Positions 8,709 to 17,841 are shown, counted from the stretch's first letter. The stretch is 64,000 bases of DNA from Prevotella intermedia ATCC 25611 = DSM 20706 (GCF_001953955.1 NZ_CP019300.1:1364001-1428000), one strand, 5' to 3'. Made by a program: numbers and translations. The notes: generated by a model not told the origin, from the sequence alone.

Positions 8709-9745
8709 CTAAGTATTCACTTTATACCTCTCTTTATTTTTCGTATTTAATAGTTTTAAGAGAGGGGCACAGATAAGTATTCTTATCCTATCAATAACTA
8801 TTGCACATAAGAAAATGCCAAATAAAAGGGTTATAAACCCAAGTATAATTAAACCCTCATTGGAAAGATTATACATATATTTACTCAATCTATAAACAAG
8901 TGCAGCTACCCCCCCCTATTTGAAAAAAGATAAACAGCCAACATTGATTTTGCAATCTCATTAATAAACTTAATATCCTTTATTTTTAATCGTACAAACC
9001 AACTAAAGACACAAATAGCAGAGATAAGCACAAAGGGAGAGTTATAATAATGAAAATTCCAAGATTTGGATCCAATATAGCTTAACACTATAGTTATCAA
9101 TGAAGAAATTACCCATAGTAACACTATATACTTTTTATTTATTTTACATAAGAACGGAAAATATTTATGTATTAAGTATCCTAAATAGTATACATACAAG
9201 AATTGTGATAAGTTATATCCACTACTATTAACATCATTATGTAAGAAAAAACCCAGGTATACATTAATAACAGAAAGGCAGATCAAGACCAAAAGATCCA
9301 TTTGCAGATTCATTTGCTTGAATGCACTATTAAGTAAAGGTGAAACCAAAACAAGACAAAAGTACACATTCATAAACCAACCTCCAGGATGACTAAACGC
9401 CATAAAAGCTTTAATATAATCACTTACGGAATGTTCTATACTAAATACACTTAAATCTAAAAATATATGGAGAAAATTGTAAAACAGGCATAATAACACA
9501 AGATTAAGTAACGATTGCCACTTTAACTTTATAGAGAAATATCCTGATATTAGTAGGAAGACATTAACTCCAATAATAGATATTGAATCGATAATTTTTA
9601 TCACTAAATTACCATCTTTTATACCATAAATACATAAATGGTGCATGACTATTAATAACATTGCAACGATCCTTAGGATCTCTATATTAGATTGTCGAGA
9701 GATACACTTACTTTTATTTAAAGAATCGATCATATATATATGCAA
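8709..9745 (-). pseudogene. Acyltransferase family 3 membrane protein, frameshifted at a G8 tract (probably phase-variable)
   Basis: The frame from 9745 encodes an acyltransferase-3 protein (SNIEILRIVAMLLIVMHHL, then many membrane helices) but ends early at TAG 8906-8908, just after SNRGG. The premature end follows a run of eight G on the coding strand (8909-8916). Adding one G, or removing two, restores a frame that continues VAALVYRLSKYMYN and ends with RIRILICAPLLKLLN before a stop at 8709-8711, giving about 345 residues, normal for the family. Intact relatives O-acetylate sugars at the inner membrane. The 5' end overlaps the upstream GT2 gene by 32 nt. Either this is an OFF state of slipped-strand phase variation, or a sequencing error in the homopolymer, or a true mutation. 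Confidence 0.85.
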
Positions 9746-10691
9746 AAATATTAATAATAGGTTTTAAAATATTTGTTTTCCAAGAAAAACACGTTCCTTT
9801 AAGAGGAAGAAGATGCTGTATGTAAGCATTACTTATAAACAGCTTCTTAAAATTTTGGTCTAATGCCTTGTTTCTGACAAGATTTAAACACAACCCAATT
9901 AACATTGAGTTTGAAATTTTAATATAAAACAATTTAAGCTCATTGTTTACATGGTCTTTAAAACTAAAATCTATTAAATCTCTACATATTTGCATATCTG
10001 ATAGCATTGAATGTTTTTGCTTATTAATATCCATTAGCCGATCAGTTGACTCTGGATTATAGTAATACGTATAAACAAATATATGGCAGAACATAAAACG
10101 CTGTATATAAGAAAATAACTTAAGCTGAAAATCTACATCTTCATGCATAATATTTGTTAGAAAACGAATGTTAGATTTAAGTAAAAATTTTCTTTTAAAG
10201 AAATGTGCACACACAGAAGCAGGAAAATAGTTATGTAAGAGTAGCCATGGTCCCGTATAGACTTTTTCATCAGAGAATTTATACTTTTTTATAGGGATAT
10301 CAGCAGGTTCACCAGATGGTAATAAACGTCGAATACGCATACAGCAGACATCTAGATTATTATCTATTGTCTTTTCTAAACAACTTTTAATTTGATAATC
10401 TATTAAATAATCATCAGCATCTATAAACATTATATAATCACCTGAGGCCATTTCAATGCCTAGATTTCTTGCACTTCCCTGTCCACCATTTTTTTTATTA
10501 ATAATAGATAAGTTTGAGAGATATGTCTCCATATCCTTTACAAGCGCAGGAGAGTTGTCTGTGGATCCATCATTAATAATAAGTACTTCAAAGTCTTTAA
10601 TATTTAGACCTTGATGATATACAGAATCAATACACCGTTCTATATATTTTTCTGCATTATACATAGGGATGACAAAAGACAGTTTTAGCAT
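9714..10691 (-). CDS. Glycosyltransferase family 2
   Basis: This 325-residue GT2 enzyme begins MLKLSFVIPMYNAEKYIERC. It has VLIINDGSTDNSPALVKDME, KNGGQGSARNLGIEMASG and the metal-binding FIDADDYLIDYQ. The C-terminal part is helical and ends in a hydrophobic and basic stretch (PIINIFAYIYDRFFK) that may bind the membrane. It shares 32 nt with the start of the acyltransferase gene, suggesting coupled translation. Upstream is a 324-nt gap before the pyruvyl transferase gene. Sugar specificity is unknown. Confidence 0.9.
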   Translation of the reverse strand: MLKLSFVIPMYNAEKYIERCIDSVYHQGLNIKDFEVLIINDGSTDNSPALVKDMETYLSNLSIINKKNGGQGSARNLGIEMASGDYIMFIDADDYLIDYQIKSCLEKTIDNNLDVCCMRIRRLLPSGEPADIPIKKYKFSDEKVYTGPWLLLHNYFPASVCAHFFKRKFLLKSNIRFLTNIMHEDVDFQLKLFSYIQRFMFCHIFVYTYYYNPESTDRLMDINKQKHSMLSDMQICRDLIDFSFKDHVNNELKLFYIKISNSMLIGLCLNLVRNKALDQNFKKLFISNAYIQHLLPLKGTCFSWKTNILKPIINIFAYIYDRFFK

Positions 10692-11015
10692 TTACTTATT
10701 TTACTAAATATAAGAAGTTTATTTTCTTAGAGAGGATTAATAATTATACTAATAGAAAATACTTTTTAATGTTATGATAATATCTTTTATCAAGTTTCTA
10801 TACCAGAAAATCTTTATATAAATTTGTTAAGATTATACTGTATGTTTTATATTCTTGGCTTGCTCTATATTTTTGCTTCATATACCTATGTTATAAATGT
10901 TTCTTTATGATTGTTTGTCTTGGAGCTATATTAGCATTATAAGCATTTACACTCATTTACTTCTTGTATAGCCTGTTTACTTTAAAAGAATGAACATAGG
11001 TTAATACATATGCTT
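10692..11015. other. Gene-free A+T-rich interval
   Basis: This 324-nt interval between two minus-strand genes of the capsule operon contains only very short open frames on the minus strand. I see no TAnnTTTG promoter, hairpin or copy of the dispersed repeat. It could be the decayed end of a lost glycosyltransferase, but no recognisable motif remains. Confidence 0.5.
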
Positions 11016-12089
11016 TCAATTAAGTGCTATTTTTAAATATTCTGTAGAAAGTTCTACTTCTTTATCCAACTTTTCATTTACTTTTGTATAGTTTATTGTT
11101 TCAAAATTAGGTTCTTCACCTATTTCTAAGAAACGATTTTCTAAATTTAATTTATTCAGTAAAGATAATAATCGCAAATCAGCATCTGAATTTTGTTTTA
11201 AACAATAAAATTCTTTATTGTATGTAATAGCGAATGCTAATCCATGGAAAGATGTTGTAACTATGAAAGAAGCATTTTGAAAATATCCTATAAATTCACT
11301 GGGAGAAGCCATTTGAATTAGTCCCTTTCCAGGGATTATTGGGTGTGATGTAATTTCTATAACTTCTATATTTAATTTTTCGGCAATTTTAACTGCCAAT
11401 GTTTTTAGTTCTTTCCATCGTCCTATTTGGTATAAAAGAAGATATTTGTTCTTTTTAGGGGGGATAGCTATCTTATCAAATATTCTTCTACCAGCTAGAA
11501 GGGTTGGGTCAACTACTGTCGTAATTTTTTTATTAACTAAGGGCTGTAATAGATTACATAGAGAACTCTCCCTTACACTAATATGTTTTAACTTAGAAAG
11601 AGAGACTGAAAAAAAGTTCTTTTGTTGTTTAGATAATTTTTCAAATCTACTGCTTGCAGCATAAGAAACAATGTTGCATTTAGCGTTACTTCCAAAATAA
11701 ACCCCATCAAAATTTCCACCAGTTATTCCTGGATTCCAAATCTGATCACTTCCTAATACCAATGTATGAAATTCCAAATAATCCTCATTCTTATTGTAAG
11801 GATACAGCTCTAGAGATTTATTCATAAAATCTTCAAAAGCATACCATCGTTTAATTCTTATTGGTTTTATAACCAATTCTATAAATAGACGTATAATACA
11901 TTTATAAGGGTTTCTTGATAGCCAATATCTAAGATTAATTTTTCTATATGCATTAACTATGTAGCATGGTCTATAGTTAATTATGTTTACGGAGTGTCCT
12001 AATGATTTTAAATATTCTTTTAGAGCATAAGCCTGCAAAACTGCTCCATAATTATGCGCACATTGAAAAGTAATAATTCCTATTTTCAT
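11016..12089 (-). CDS. Polysaccharide pyruvyl transferase family protein
   Basis: This 357-residue protein begins MKIGIITFQCAHNYGAVLQA, the signature start of the pyruvyl transferase family (GT-B fold). It has ALKEYLKSLGHSVNIINYRP, then LVLGSDQIWNPGITGG and, late, ASFIVTTSFHGLAFAITYNK containing the S-F-H-G motif of the family. Its start overlaps the end of the F420-hydrogenase-beta-like gene by 4 nt. This pairing recurs in many Bacteroidota and Firmicutes polysaccharide clusters, although the joint reaction is not established. It is clearly different from the second family member at 7640-8674 (which has R-x-H), so the two probably act on different sugars. Confidence 0.85.
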   Translation of the reverse strand: MKIGIITFQCAHNYGAVLQAYALKEYLKSLGHSVNIINYRPCYIVNAYRKINLRYWLSRNPYKCIIRLFIELVIKPIRIKRWYAFEDFMNKSLELYPYNKNEDYLEFHTLVLGSDQIWNPGITGGNFDGVYFGSNAKCNIVSYAASSRFEKLSKQQKNFFSVSLSKLKHISVRESSLCNLLQPLVNKKITTVVDPTLLAGRRIFDKIAIPPKKNKYLLLYQIGRWKELKTLAVKIAEKLNIEVIEITSHPIIPGKGLIQMASPSEFIGYFQNASFIVTTSFHGLAFAITYNKEFYCLKQNSDADLRLLSLLNKLNLENRFLEIGEEPNFETINYTKVNEKLDKEVELSTEYLKIALN

Positions 12090-13252
12090 AATTTCTGTTT
12101 AACTGTTAAAAGTATCTTTGCTATAAAAATTTTAGTTTTATAAATGTATCCTAAATCCCCATATTTATAAGCTACATATTTAAAACCTTTTTTCTTATAG
12201 TCTTTTAGAAAGTTTTTGAGATTTATATTAGGTTGTATACATTTTCTTAAGACATCCTGCATACACTCTTTAGTATTGCTTGGTATTATATCTAACATAT
12301 TTGAAGCTTCGTTAAATAAGGTTTTTCCTATTGATGAATTTATAAACATTAATGATATTCCCTTATTATCTCTAAATTCTTTATGCACTGTTTCCTCCCA
12401 ATGCCAGAAATCACCTAATGATATATCTCCTACACGTTTTAAATTGGTATAAGGGCAATTATAACAACTCTCTCTTTGAATAAAATGTGAGAAGTATAAA
12501 TAAAGGTAAGATTCTGTGATAATTTTCTTTTTATTATTAAAGATATATGTTTCAATTCCACCTCTCCAACCTAAGAGTTTATCTCTCATATTTACTTTTT
12601 GTAGACGAGAAGAATGTTTTTTCTCAAGATAATGCAAATAATCCTCCCATATTTTAGGAGCACCTACACCATGGCATAATATATCAATGGTTACTAATTT
12701 CCCTGTTTTAATTCTTTCAGTTTGTTTTCTTAAATTCTCGACTTGACAAGGTGCTCCTGAGAATAAAACTAATTTATTATTTTTTAGCTCATTAATGACA
12801 TCTATAAATATACCATCTAAATTGCTTTGTACATATTTAGACCCTTTTATAGAATTGAGTGCGTCTATGTTTGTTACTTTACAATGATTTACTTTAAAGT
12901 TTTTAGAGTAAGACACACCATATACAATACCACCTTGTGCAAGTATCGTTTCTGCAATGGCCGAAAATGCGCCACCACTTTGGCTTTGGCTTAATTTCTC
13001 TTCATCTTTAAGTCGAGCCGCATATACGAGTGGCTCTTCTAAATTATTAAATACTTTATATGATGTTGTGAACTGGCAATCTTTGAAGCATTTCCCACAA
13101 TTTGTACATAAGTCGTTATCTATTAATGGATACTTAAACCCCAATTCATCAGGAATCATTTTTATAGCTCCAAAAGGACATGAAACTACACATGCGGTAC
13201 AGCCACAACATTCTTGAGGTGTTTTATTATCAACTCTCAACATATTATTCAT
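12086..13252 (-). CDS. F420 hydrogenase/dehydrogenase beta-subunit-like Fe-S protein
   Basis: This 388-residue protein starts with two ferredoxin-like clusters: CCGCTACVVSCPFGAIKM near residue 15-33 and CTNCGKCFKDCQF near residue 49-61. Each supplies four cysteines for a [4Fe-4S] centre. The beta-subunit domains of coenzyme F420 hydrogenase follow, with FSGAPCQVENLRKQ, ILCHGVGAPKIWEDYL and SCYNCPYTNLKRVGDISLGD. Family members are flavin/Fe-S reductases, but Prevotella is not known to make F420, so the in vivo electron carrier is unknown. It overlaps the pyruvyl transferase by 4 nt and the flippase by 1 nt. A redox step in sugar modification is a reasonable inference. Confidence 0.88.
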   Translation of the reverse strand: MNNMLRVDNKTPQECCGCTACVVSCPFGAIKMIPDELGFKYPLIDNDLCTNCGKCFKDCQFTTSYKVFNNLEEPLVYAARLKDEEKLSQSQSGGAFSAIAETILAQGGIVYGVSYSKNFKVNHCKVTNIDALNSIKGSKYVQSNLDGIFIDVINELKNNKLVLFSGAPCQVENLRKQTERIKTGKLVTIDILCHGVGAPKIWEDYLHYLEKKHSSRLQKVNMRDKLLGWRGGIETYIFNNKKKIITESYLYLYFSHFIQRESCYNCPYTNLKRVGDISLGDFWHWEETVHKEFRDNKGISLMFINSSIGKTLFNEASNMLDIIPSNTKECMQDVLRKCIQPNINLKNFLKDYKKKGFKYVAYKYGDLGYIYKTKIFIAKILLTVKQKL

Positions 13253-14784
13253 TAAATAAGTTTCTTATATAATTTAAATAATACATTTTTTATCATACTT
13301 CTTTCAGAAGTAGAACAACCTATACTATAAATAACAAGTAAAGTCGCAGTCAGTGTTATTCCTGTTATAACAATGAAAGATAAGAAATTATCAGATAAAC
13401 TTAATGACAAATATATAGGTAAAGCAGAAGCAATTACAGCCACTAAACAAACTTTTAAAAGAACATTCTTTATATAATTTCTTACTTTTAATCCTATTAC
13501 ACTTCGTAATAAAATTAATCGTACAACAAGGCAACATAAATTTAAAACAAGTGCAACTATAAAAGTAATTTCTGGAAAAAAATCTTTTCTTAAAAGAAAG
13601 TAAGAAATCGGTAAACAAAGAAACTGAAAAGCTCCTATCATTAACTGATAGTTTCTAATATTACCTGTGGCAAGGATTGCAGTAATTAATGGTCGAGATG
13701 CAGAATCGAATAAAGCATAAAGAAGGATTAGCCTTACAAACCATATTGTATGTTCAGGAACTATTTTTAGCCAAATTGTTAATATATATGGTGTCTCTAC
13801 CATAATAGGTAAAGATAATAATAATAATAAGAACATTGAAAATTTTGCACTCTTATAAATTAAGTCCAACATATATTCTTTTTCATTAGCTGCATACGAT
13901 TTTGTTATTTGTGGATTTACAGCCGTCATAAAATTAGAGGCAAAACTATTTACAGCTCCATTAACCTGTTCTGCTATACCACGAGCAGCATTTACAACTG
14001 GACCTACATACAAATTCAGCAAGATATTTGAACCCTGATCTCTTAAAATTGCAGATGACGATCCTATAAAAGTCCAACCCGAAAAAGCAAACATTTCTTT
14101 CATTAAAGTTTTGTCTATATAAAAGTGCCAATTCGTTTCTGTAAAATGGCGTTTGCAATATATACCATTTAAGAAGCGTATAATTATATAGGTAGACAAA
14201 AGAAGAAAGGAATAAAATATTAACTTATCAAAAGAGAAAAATGGTAATATAAGTACTATCGCTAATTTTAATAAAACGTGAATAATCCCCAAATAGGCAA
14301 ATGCCTTCATATGTTCATGCGCTACTATAATAGCATTATAAGGAACCGTTATAAGGTCAAGTATAAGTACAATAACAGATGTGTGGAATACACATTTCGC
14401 TGCAAACATTCTGCTTGGCTCTATATTCATCTTTTCAGTTAGGAACCATAAGCCCAAAGATTCTGATATAATAATAATTAAAATAGATAATATTACTTGA
14501 ATATTAACTGATGTGCAAAATACTTTATTTACTTTATCAATATTTCCCTTGCCTAATTCAAATGTTAAAAACCTGCTAATAGCCCCTGATAGCGATGAAG
14601 ACAATATTGTGAACATTCCTACAAAACCACCAACAACATTATATATACCATAATCAGTGATGCCTAATTCATTCAAAATGATTCGACTTGTGTAAAGAGA
14701 TACAAGTAACGAAAAAAATGTCCTAAAGTACAGTGCTAGTGTGTTTTTTGCAATTCGTTTATTGTTAGATGAAATATCTGACAT
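13252..14784 (-). CDS. Wzx-type oligosaccharide flippase (MOP superfamily)
   Basis: This 510-residue polytopic membrane protein has about 12-14 helices. The N-terminus ALYFRTFFSLLVSLYTSRII and then LGITDYGIYNVVGGFVGMF is the hallmark of PST/MOP polysaccharide transporters. It also has LYVGPVVNAARGIAEQVNGA in the middle. It should flip the undecaprenyl-linked repeat unit across the inner membrane for polymerisation by the EpsG/Wzy-like protein at 2683-3825. The start codon overlaps the stop of nothing upstream; a 65-nt gap follows the small peptide gene. It overlaps the downstream Fe-S protein gene by 1 nt. Confidence 0.92.
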   Translation of the reverse strand: MSDISSNNKRIAKNTLALYFRTFFSLLVSLYTSRIILNELGITDYGIYNVVGGFVGMFTILSSSLSGAISRFLTFELGKGNIDKVNKVFCTSVNIQVILSILIIIISESLGLWFLTEKMNIEPSRMFAAKCVFHTSVIVLILDLITVPYNAIIVAHEHMKAFAYLGIIHVLLKLAIVLILPFFSFDKLIFYSFLLLSTYIIIRFLNGIYCKRHFTETNWHFYIDKTLMKEMFAFSGWTFIGSSSAILRDQGSNILLNLYVGPVVNAARGIAEQVNGAVNSFASNFMTAVNPQITKSYAANEKEYMLDLIYKSAKFSMFLLLLLSLPIMVETPYILTIWLKIVPEHTIWFVRLILLYALFDSASRPLITAILATGNIRNYQLMIGAFQFLCLPISYFLLRKDFFPEITFIVALVLNLCCLVVRLILLRSVIGLKVRNYIKNVLLKVCLVAVIASALPIYLSLSLSDNFLSFIVITGITLTATLLVIYSIGCSTSERSMIKNVLFKLYKKLI

Positions 14785-14849
14785 TATTAATAAATCCTAA
14801 ACAATATTCCAGAAGGGAGTGATAATTTAATAAGGACAAATAATAAAAA

Positions 14850-15038
14850 CTACTCCCCAAAATCAAATGGTTTGGCGTGCGCACCACTTGCTCCACCTTC
14901 TTCTGGATTAATATTTATTTCTAAATCTCCTTTTTTGTTTACACCACTATTTTTAGATGGTGAAGTTGTGAGAAAATGAGAGTTTATAATATGTATTGTT
15001 GTTGAAGTTGGTTGCTCGTATACTTTTGTGTGTTTCAT
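14850..15038 (-). CDS. Small hypothetical protein (62 aa)
   Basis: The 62-residue frame begins MKHTKVYEQPTSTTIHII and ends NPEEGGASGAHAKPFDFGE. The polar, Gly/Ala-rich acidic C-terminus and the early Tyr-x-x-Pro-Thr segment resemble a class of small Prevotella proteins of unknown function that begin with a KxYxxPxx motif. It has no signal peptide or membrane helix. It lies 29 nt after the secreted-protein gene and 65 nt before the flippase, in the same orientation, so it is probably part of the operon. The coding call rests on this resemblance and on context. Confidence 0.6.
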   Translation of the reverse strand: MKHTKVYEQPTSTTIHIINSHFLTTSPSKNSGVNKKGDLEININPEEGGASGAHAKPFDFGE

Positions 15039-15067
15039 TTATTGGTAAGGATTTTACGGTTTTAAGA

Positions 15068-16321
15068 TTAATGGACATATAGTTTTTTACCGTTTTTGAT
15101 ATATATGCCTGCTTTTAAATTATAAGTAGAATGTACTTGCCTACCATCTAATGTGTAGATTTTCTCTTGTGTTGAGAGTGGAGTGGTATTTATGTTGGGC
15201 AACAAAATAAACGTAGTTTCGTCTATGGATATACTGTATTGCGATTGTCTTGCCTGAGATATGTTATTCTTTATTCTGAAGAATGCTCGCATACCATTTA
15301 TTGTTTTGTCGTTTGCGAAAGGCTTGTAAAGAAAATCTTTATCGCCAAGAAACAATTCTGTGCCGTCTGTCTTTAGTTCGGTAGGGCTATAAGTTCCTAT
15401 AAAAGAGTAGTTTTTTGATTGGTCGTCTGTTATTATTTGGGGTTCTATTTCTGTAACAATAACATTGCGGAATGTTGGATTTACAACATCTTTTGATGGC
15501 TTTATAATGTATGGTATACCAGCTTTGATTTCCTTTGCATCTCTGAACTTCATTGTTGTACCATCAATCTTTCCTGAAAAATCTTTCAATTCTGGATTAT
15601 TTAAAAGCAATTTTACAGAATCTTCGTTTACATCAAATGGTAGACAGAGTGTGTTCCAATAATCTTTCGACAGCGTGCGGGTTATTTGTATAGAGTTGCC
15701 TTTTATATCTTTATTGTTTGTAATCGTAATGGAATTATCTTCCTTTTCATTAATTTCATTTACGATTTCTATGCTTTTAATAATAATAAAACTTTCTTTC
15801 TCTTTTTCAAAAAATAACTTTATTTCCATATTACCATTTGTATCTACCTCATTAAATAATATGGAACATTCTCCAGGATTTTCATTGAAAAGAGGCTTTT
15901 GCTGTGTATATGGTTTACCGTTTATCTTTAATTCACCTTTTAGAAAAGCAATGTTATTAACGCTTGTACCCGTATTGACGATAATTCTTTTTATTTTTGA
16001 ATTTGTGAAAGATGTTTTTAAAAGTAGGAAAGTAGCACCAGCACCTTTTGCAGTTGTACCACTTTTAAAGCGTTTATTATCATTTATCCTTGCATCTGTC
16101 TCTACTTCCCAAGTTTTATTATTTGTTTCAACTTTGCAAAAAGAATATGTTTTTCTGTTTTTGATATCTTCTTTATTTTCTTTTATAGTATATTGCTTTG
16201 CTTCAAAACTATACAGCTGTGCAAAGGAACTACTAACAACAAAATTGCATAAAATAAAGATTAAGAAAAACTTTAAAGTTTTCCAATAACAAATATCTGT
16301 ATGTAGCTTTAGTGATACCAT
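15068..16321 (-). CDS. Secreted protein with T9SS-like C-terminal region, unknown function
   Basis: This 417-residue protein has a long N-terminal signal segment (KTLKFFLIFILCNFVVSSSF, with probable cleavage after AQ). A beta-rich body with no domain I recognise follows. The end IYTLDGRQVHSTYNLKAGIY followed by IKNGKKLYVH resembles the type A T9SS sorting region common in Prevotella surface proteins. The middle (TRTLSKDYWNTLCLPFDV) resembles repeats seen in Prevotella exported proteins. It lies 13 nt downstream of the GDP-fucose synthase gene and is probably co-transcribed with the polysaccharide genes, which is unusual. An alternative start lies a few residues further in; the first Met is used because the signal anchor is complete either way. 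Confidence 0.75.
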   Translation of the reverse strand: MVSLKLHTDICYWKTLKFFLIFILCNFVVSSSFAQLYSFEAKQYTIKENKEDIKNRKTYSFCKVETNNKTWEVETDARINDNKRFKSGTTAKGAGATFLLLKTSFTNSKIKRIIVNTGTSVNNIAFLKGELKINGKPYTQQKPLFNENPGECSILFNEVDTNGNMEIKLFFEKEKESFIIIKSIEIVNEINEKEDNSITITNNKDIKGNSIQITRTLSKDYWNTLCLPFDVNEDSVKLLLNNPELKDFSGKIDGTTMKFRDAKEIKAGIPYIIKPSKDVVNPTFRNVIVTEIEPQIITDDQSKNYSFIGTYSPTELKTDGTELFLGDKDFLYKPFANDKTINGMRAFFRIKNNISQARQSQYSISIDETTFILLPNINTTPLSTQEKIYTLDGRQVHSTYNLKAGIYIKNGKKLYVH

Positions 16322-16334
16322 ATTATATAAGATA

Positions 16335-17543
16335 TTAATTCTTTAACGAATCTTGATACCAGTTATATAGTTTCTTCACACCTTCTTCGATTTCTACTTT
16401 ATGTTTCCAACCTAAAGAGTGGAGCTTGTCTACATTAATGAGCTTTCGTGGTGTGCCATCGGGTTTTGTTTCGTCCCAAACGATGCTGCCTGTAAAGTCT
16501 GCAACCTTTGCTACTAATATTGACAAGTCTTTAATGGTTAGCTCTTTTCCTGTTCCAACATTGATGTGGCAATTTCGTATTTCTCCGAGTTTTGGTATTG
16601 CACCACCACGCCCATCGCTATTGTTGCGGTCTACTTCTCCATCGGCTTTTACTCCGTAGAATACGCTTGAATACTTTTCAATGCCAATGATGTCTTTAAA
16701 GTCTACATTGAGCAATACGTGTACCGAAGCGTCTGCCATATCTTCACTCCACAGAAATTCGCGTAAAGGCGAGCCTGTTCCCCAAAGTGTTACTTTGTTA
16801 TTTTCAATTCTATAAAATGCTAACGCCTTCAGTATGCGTTCCTTAGGGGAGTTGCCATCAACATTCTCACTGCCAATTTGTTCGCTGAGTTTGGTAACAG
16901 GGTTGATGGGGCGTTTGTTCATATCCACCTTTATAGCGTCCCAATTCTCCTCGTGAATGAGTTTTGCAAGATAAACCTTGCGCATCATTGCTGGCATTAC
17001 GTGGCTATTCTCTAAATGGAAATTATCGTTTGGTCCGTAAAGGTTTGTCGGCATTACTGCTATATAGTTGGTGCCGTATTGCAGGTTGTAGCTTTCACAC
17101 ATCTTTAGTCCTGCAATCTTTGCTATGGCATACTCTTCATTGCTATATTCCAATGGCGAAGTAAGCAGAGCTTCTTCCTTCATTGGCTGTGGTGCATTTT
17201 TCGGATAAATGCACGTAGACCCCAAGAAAAGTAGCTTTTTTACCTTGTATTTATATGCACACGAAATAACGTTGCATTGCATTTGCATATTTTGCATTAT
17301 GAAGTCGGCACGGTAAAGGCTGTTTGCCATAATGCCGCCAACAAATGCTGCTGCCAAGACTACAGCGTCTGGGCGTTCTTCTGCAAAGAAATCTTCAACA
17401 GCTTGTTGGTTGGTAAGGTCAAGTTCGTGGTGTGTACGTCCTATAAGATTGTTGTATCCACGTGCTTTCAGGTTGCTCCAAATAGCTGAACCTACCAAGC
17501 CCCTGTGCCCAGCAATATATATCTTTGATGATTTTTCCAACAT
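16335..17543 (-). CDS. fcl: GDP-L-fucose synthase
   Basis: This short-chain dehydrogenase (402 aa) converts GDP-4-keto-6-deoxy-mannose to GDP-L-fucose using NADPH. It shows the Rossmann glycine motif GHRGLVGSA (residues 12-20), the serine in LFLGSTCIYPKN (about 109) and the catalytic Y-x3-K in EYAIAKIAG (Tyr138, Lys142). PTNLYGPNDNFHLENSHVMP is diagnostic for Fcl/WcaG. It is longer than the usual 310-320 residues because of insertions around residues 205-235 and in the C-terminal half, as in Bacteroidota homologues. It is the first gene after the promoter at 17765-17795, so GDP-fucose supply is probably co-regulated with the capsule genes. gmd is not in the window. Confidence 0.95.
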   Translation of the reverse strand: MLEKSSKIYIAGHRGLVGSAIWSNLKARGYNNLIGRTHHELDLTNQQAVEDFFAEERPDAVVLAAAFVGGIMANSLYRADFIMQNMQMQCNVISCAYKYKVKKLLFLGSTCIYPKNAPQPMKEEALLTSPLEYSNEEYAIAKIAGLKMCESYNLQYGTNYIAVMPTNLYGPNDNFHLENSHVMPAMMRKVYLAKLIHEENWDAIKVDMNKRPINPVTKLSEQIGSENVDGNSPKERILKALAFYRIENNKVTLWGTGSPLREFLWSEDMADASVHVLLNVDFKDIIGIEKYSSVFYGVKADGEVDRNNSDGRGGAIPKLGEIRNCHINVGTGKELTIKDLSILVAKVADFTGSIVWDETKPDGTPRKLINVDKLHSLGWKHKVEIEEGVKKLYNWYQDSLKN

Positions 17544-17764
17544 CGTAATAGTGTGTAGTTTATGGATTTCTTATAAATAACTTTGCTTTATTTATTCCAG
17601 AGAATGTGTTGTTAGGTAATTTATGAGTTGTTTTGAGAATACACCTCTTCCTCCCTTTCTAATATTTAAAAAGGTTAGAACAGAATTCTCTAACACATTC
17701 TCCACCTATAGGATTCAATGAAGCCCGCAGAGTTATTTAGTCAGATTCTTTATTATAATGTGTG

Positions 17765-17795
17765 CAAAGATACGAATTTTATTTTATAGTAACAA
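17765..17795 (-). promoter_or_regulatory. Promoter of the fcl/capsule operon
   Basis: On the minus strand TTG (17795-17793) lies 20 nt before TATCTTTG (17772-17765), matching the Bacteroidota sigma-ABfr promoter. Transcription would start near 17758, leaving a leader of about 215 nt before the fcl ATG. A terminator-like hairpin lies immediately upstream. Confidence 0.7.
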
Positions 17796-17814
17796 TTTTC
17801 TTATGTAGAAATTA

Positions 17815-17841
17815 AAAAAGTACAATACATTGTGTACTTTA
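17815..17841 (-). terminator. Hairpin with T run
   Basis: On the minus strand AAAGTACA pairs with TGTACTTT around an 8-nt loop, followed by further Ts. It would stop read-through from the lipoprotein gene just before the capsule promoter. Confidence 0.5.

Noticed and set aside
10741..11000. Short minus-strand frames in the capsule gap
   Set aside because: They are about 20-30 codons long, without motifs or start signals; no gene can be supported.
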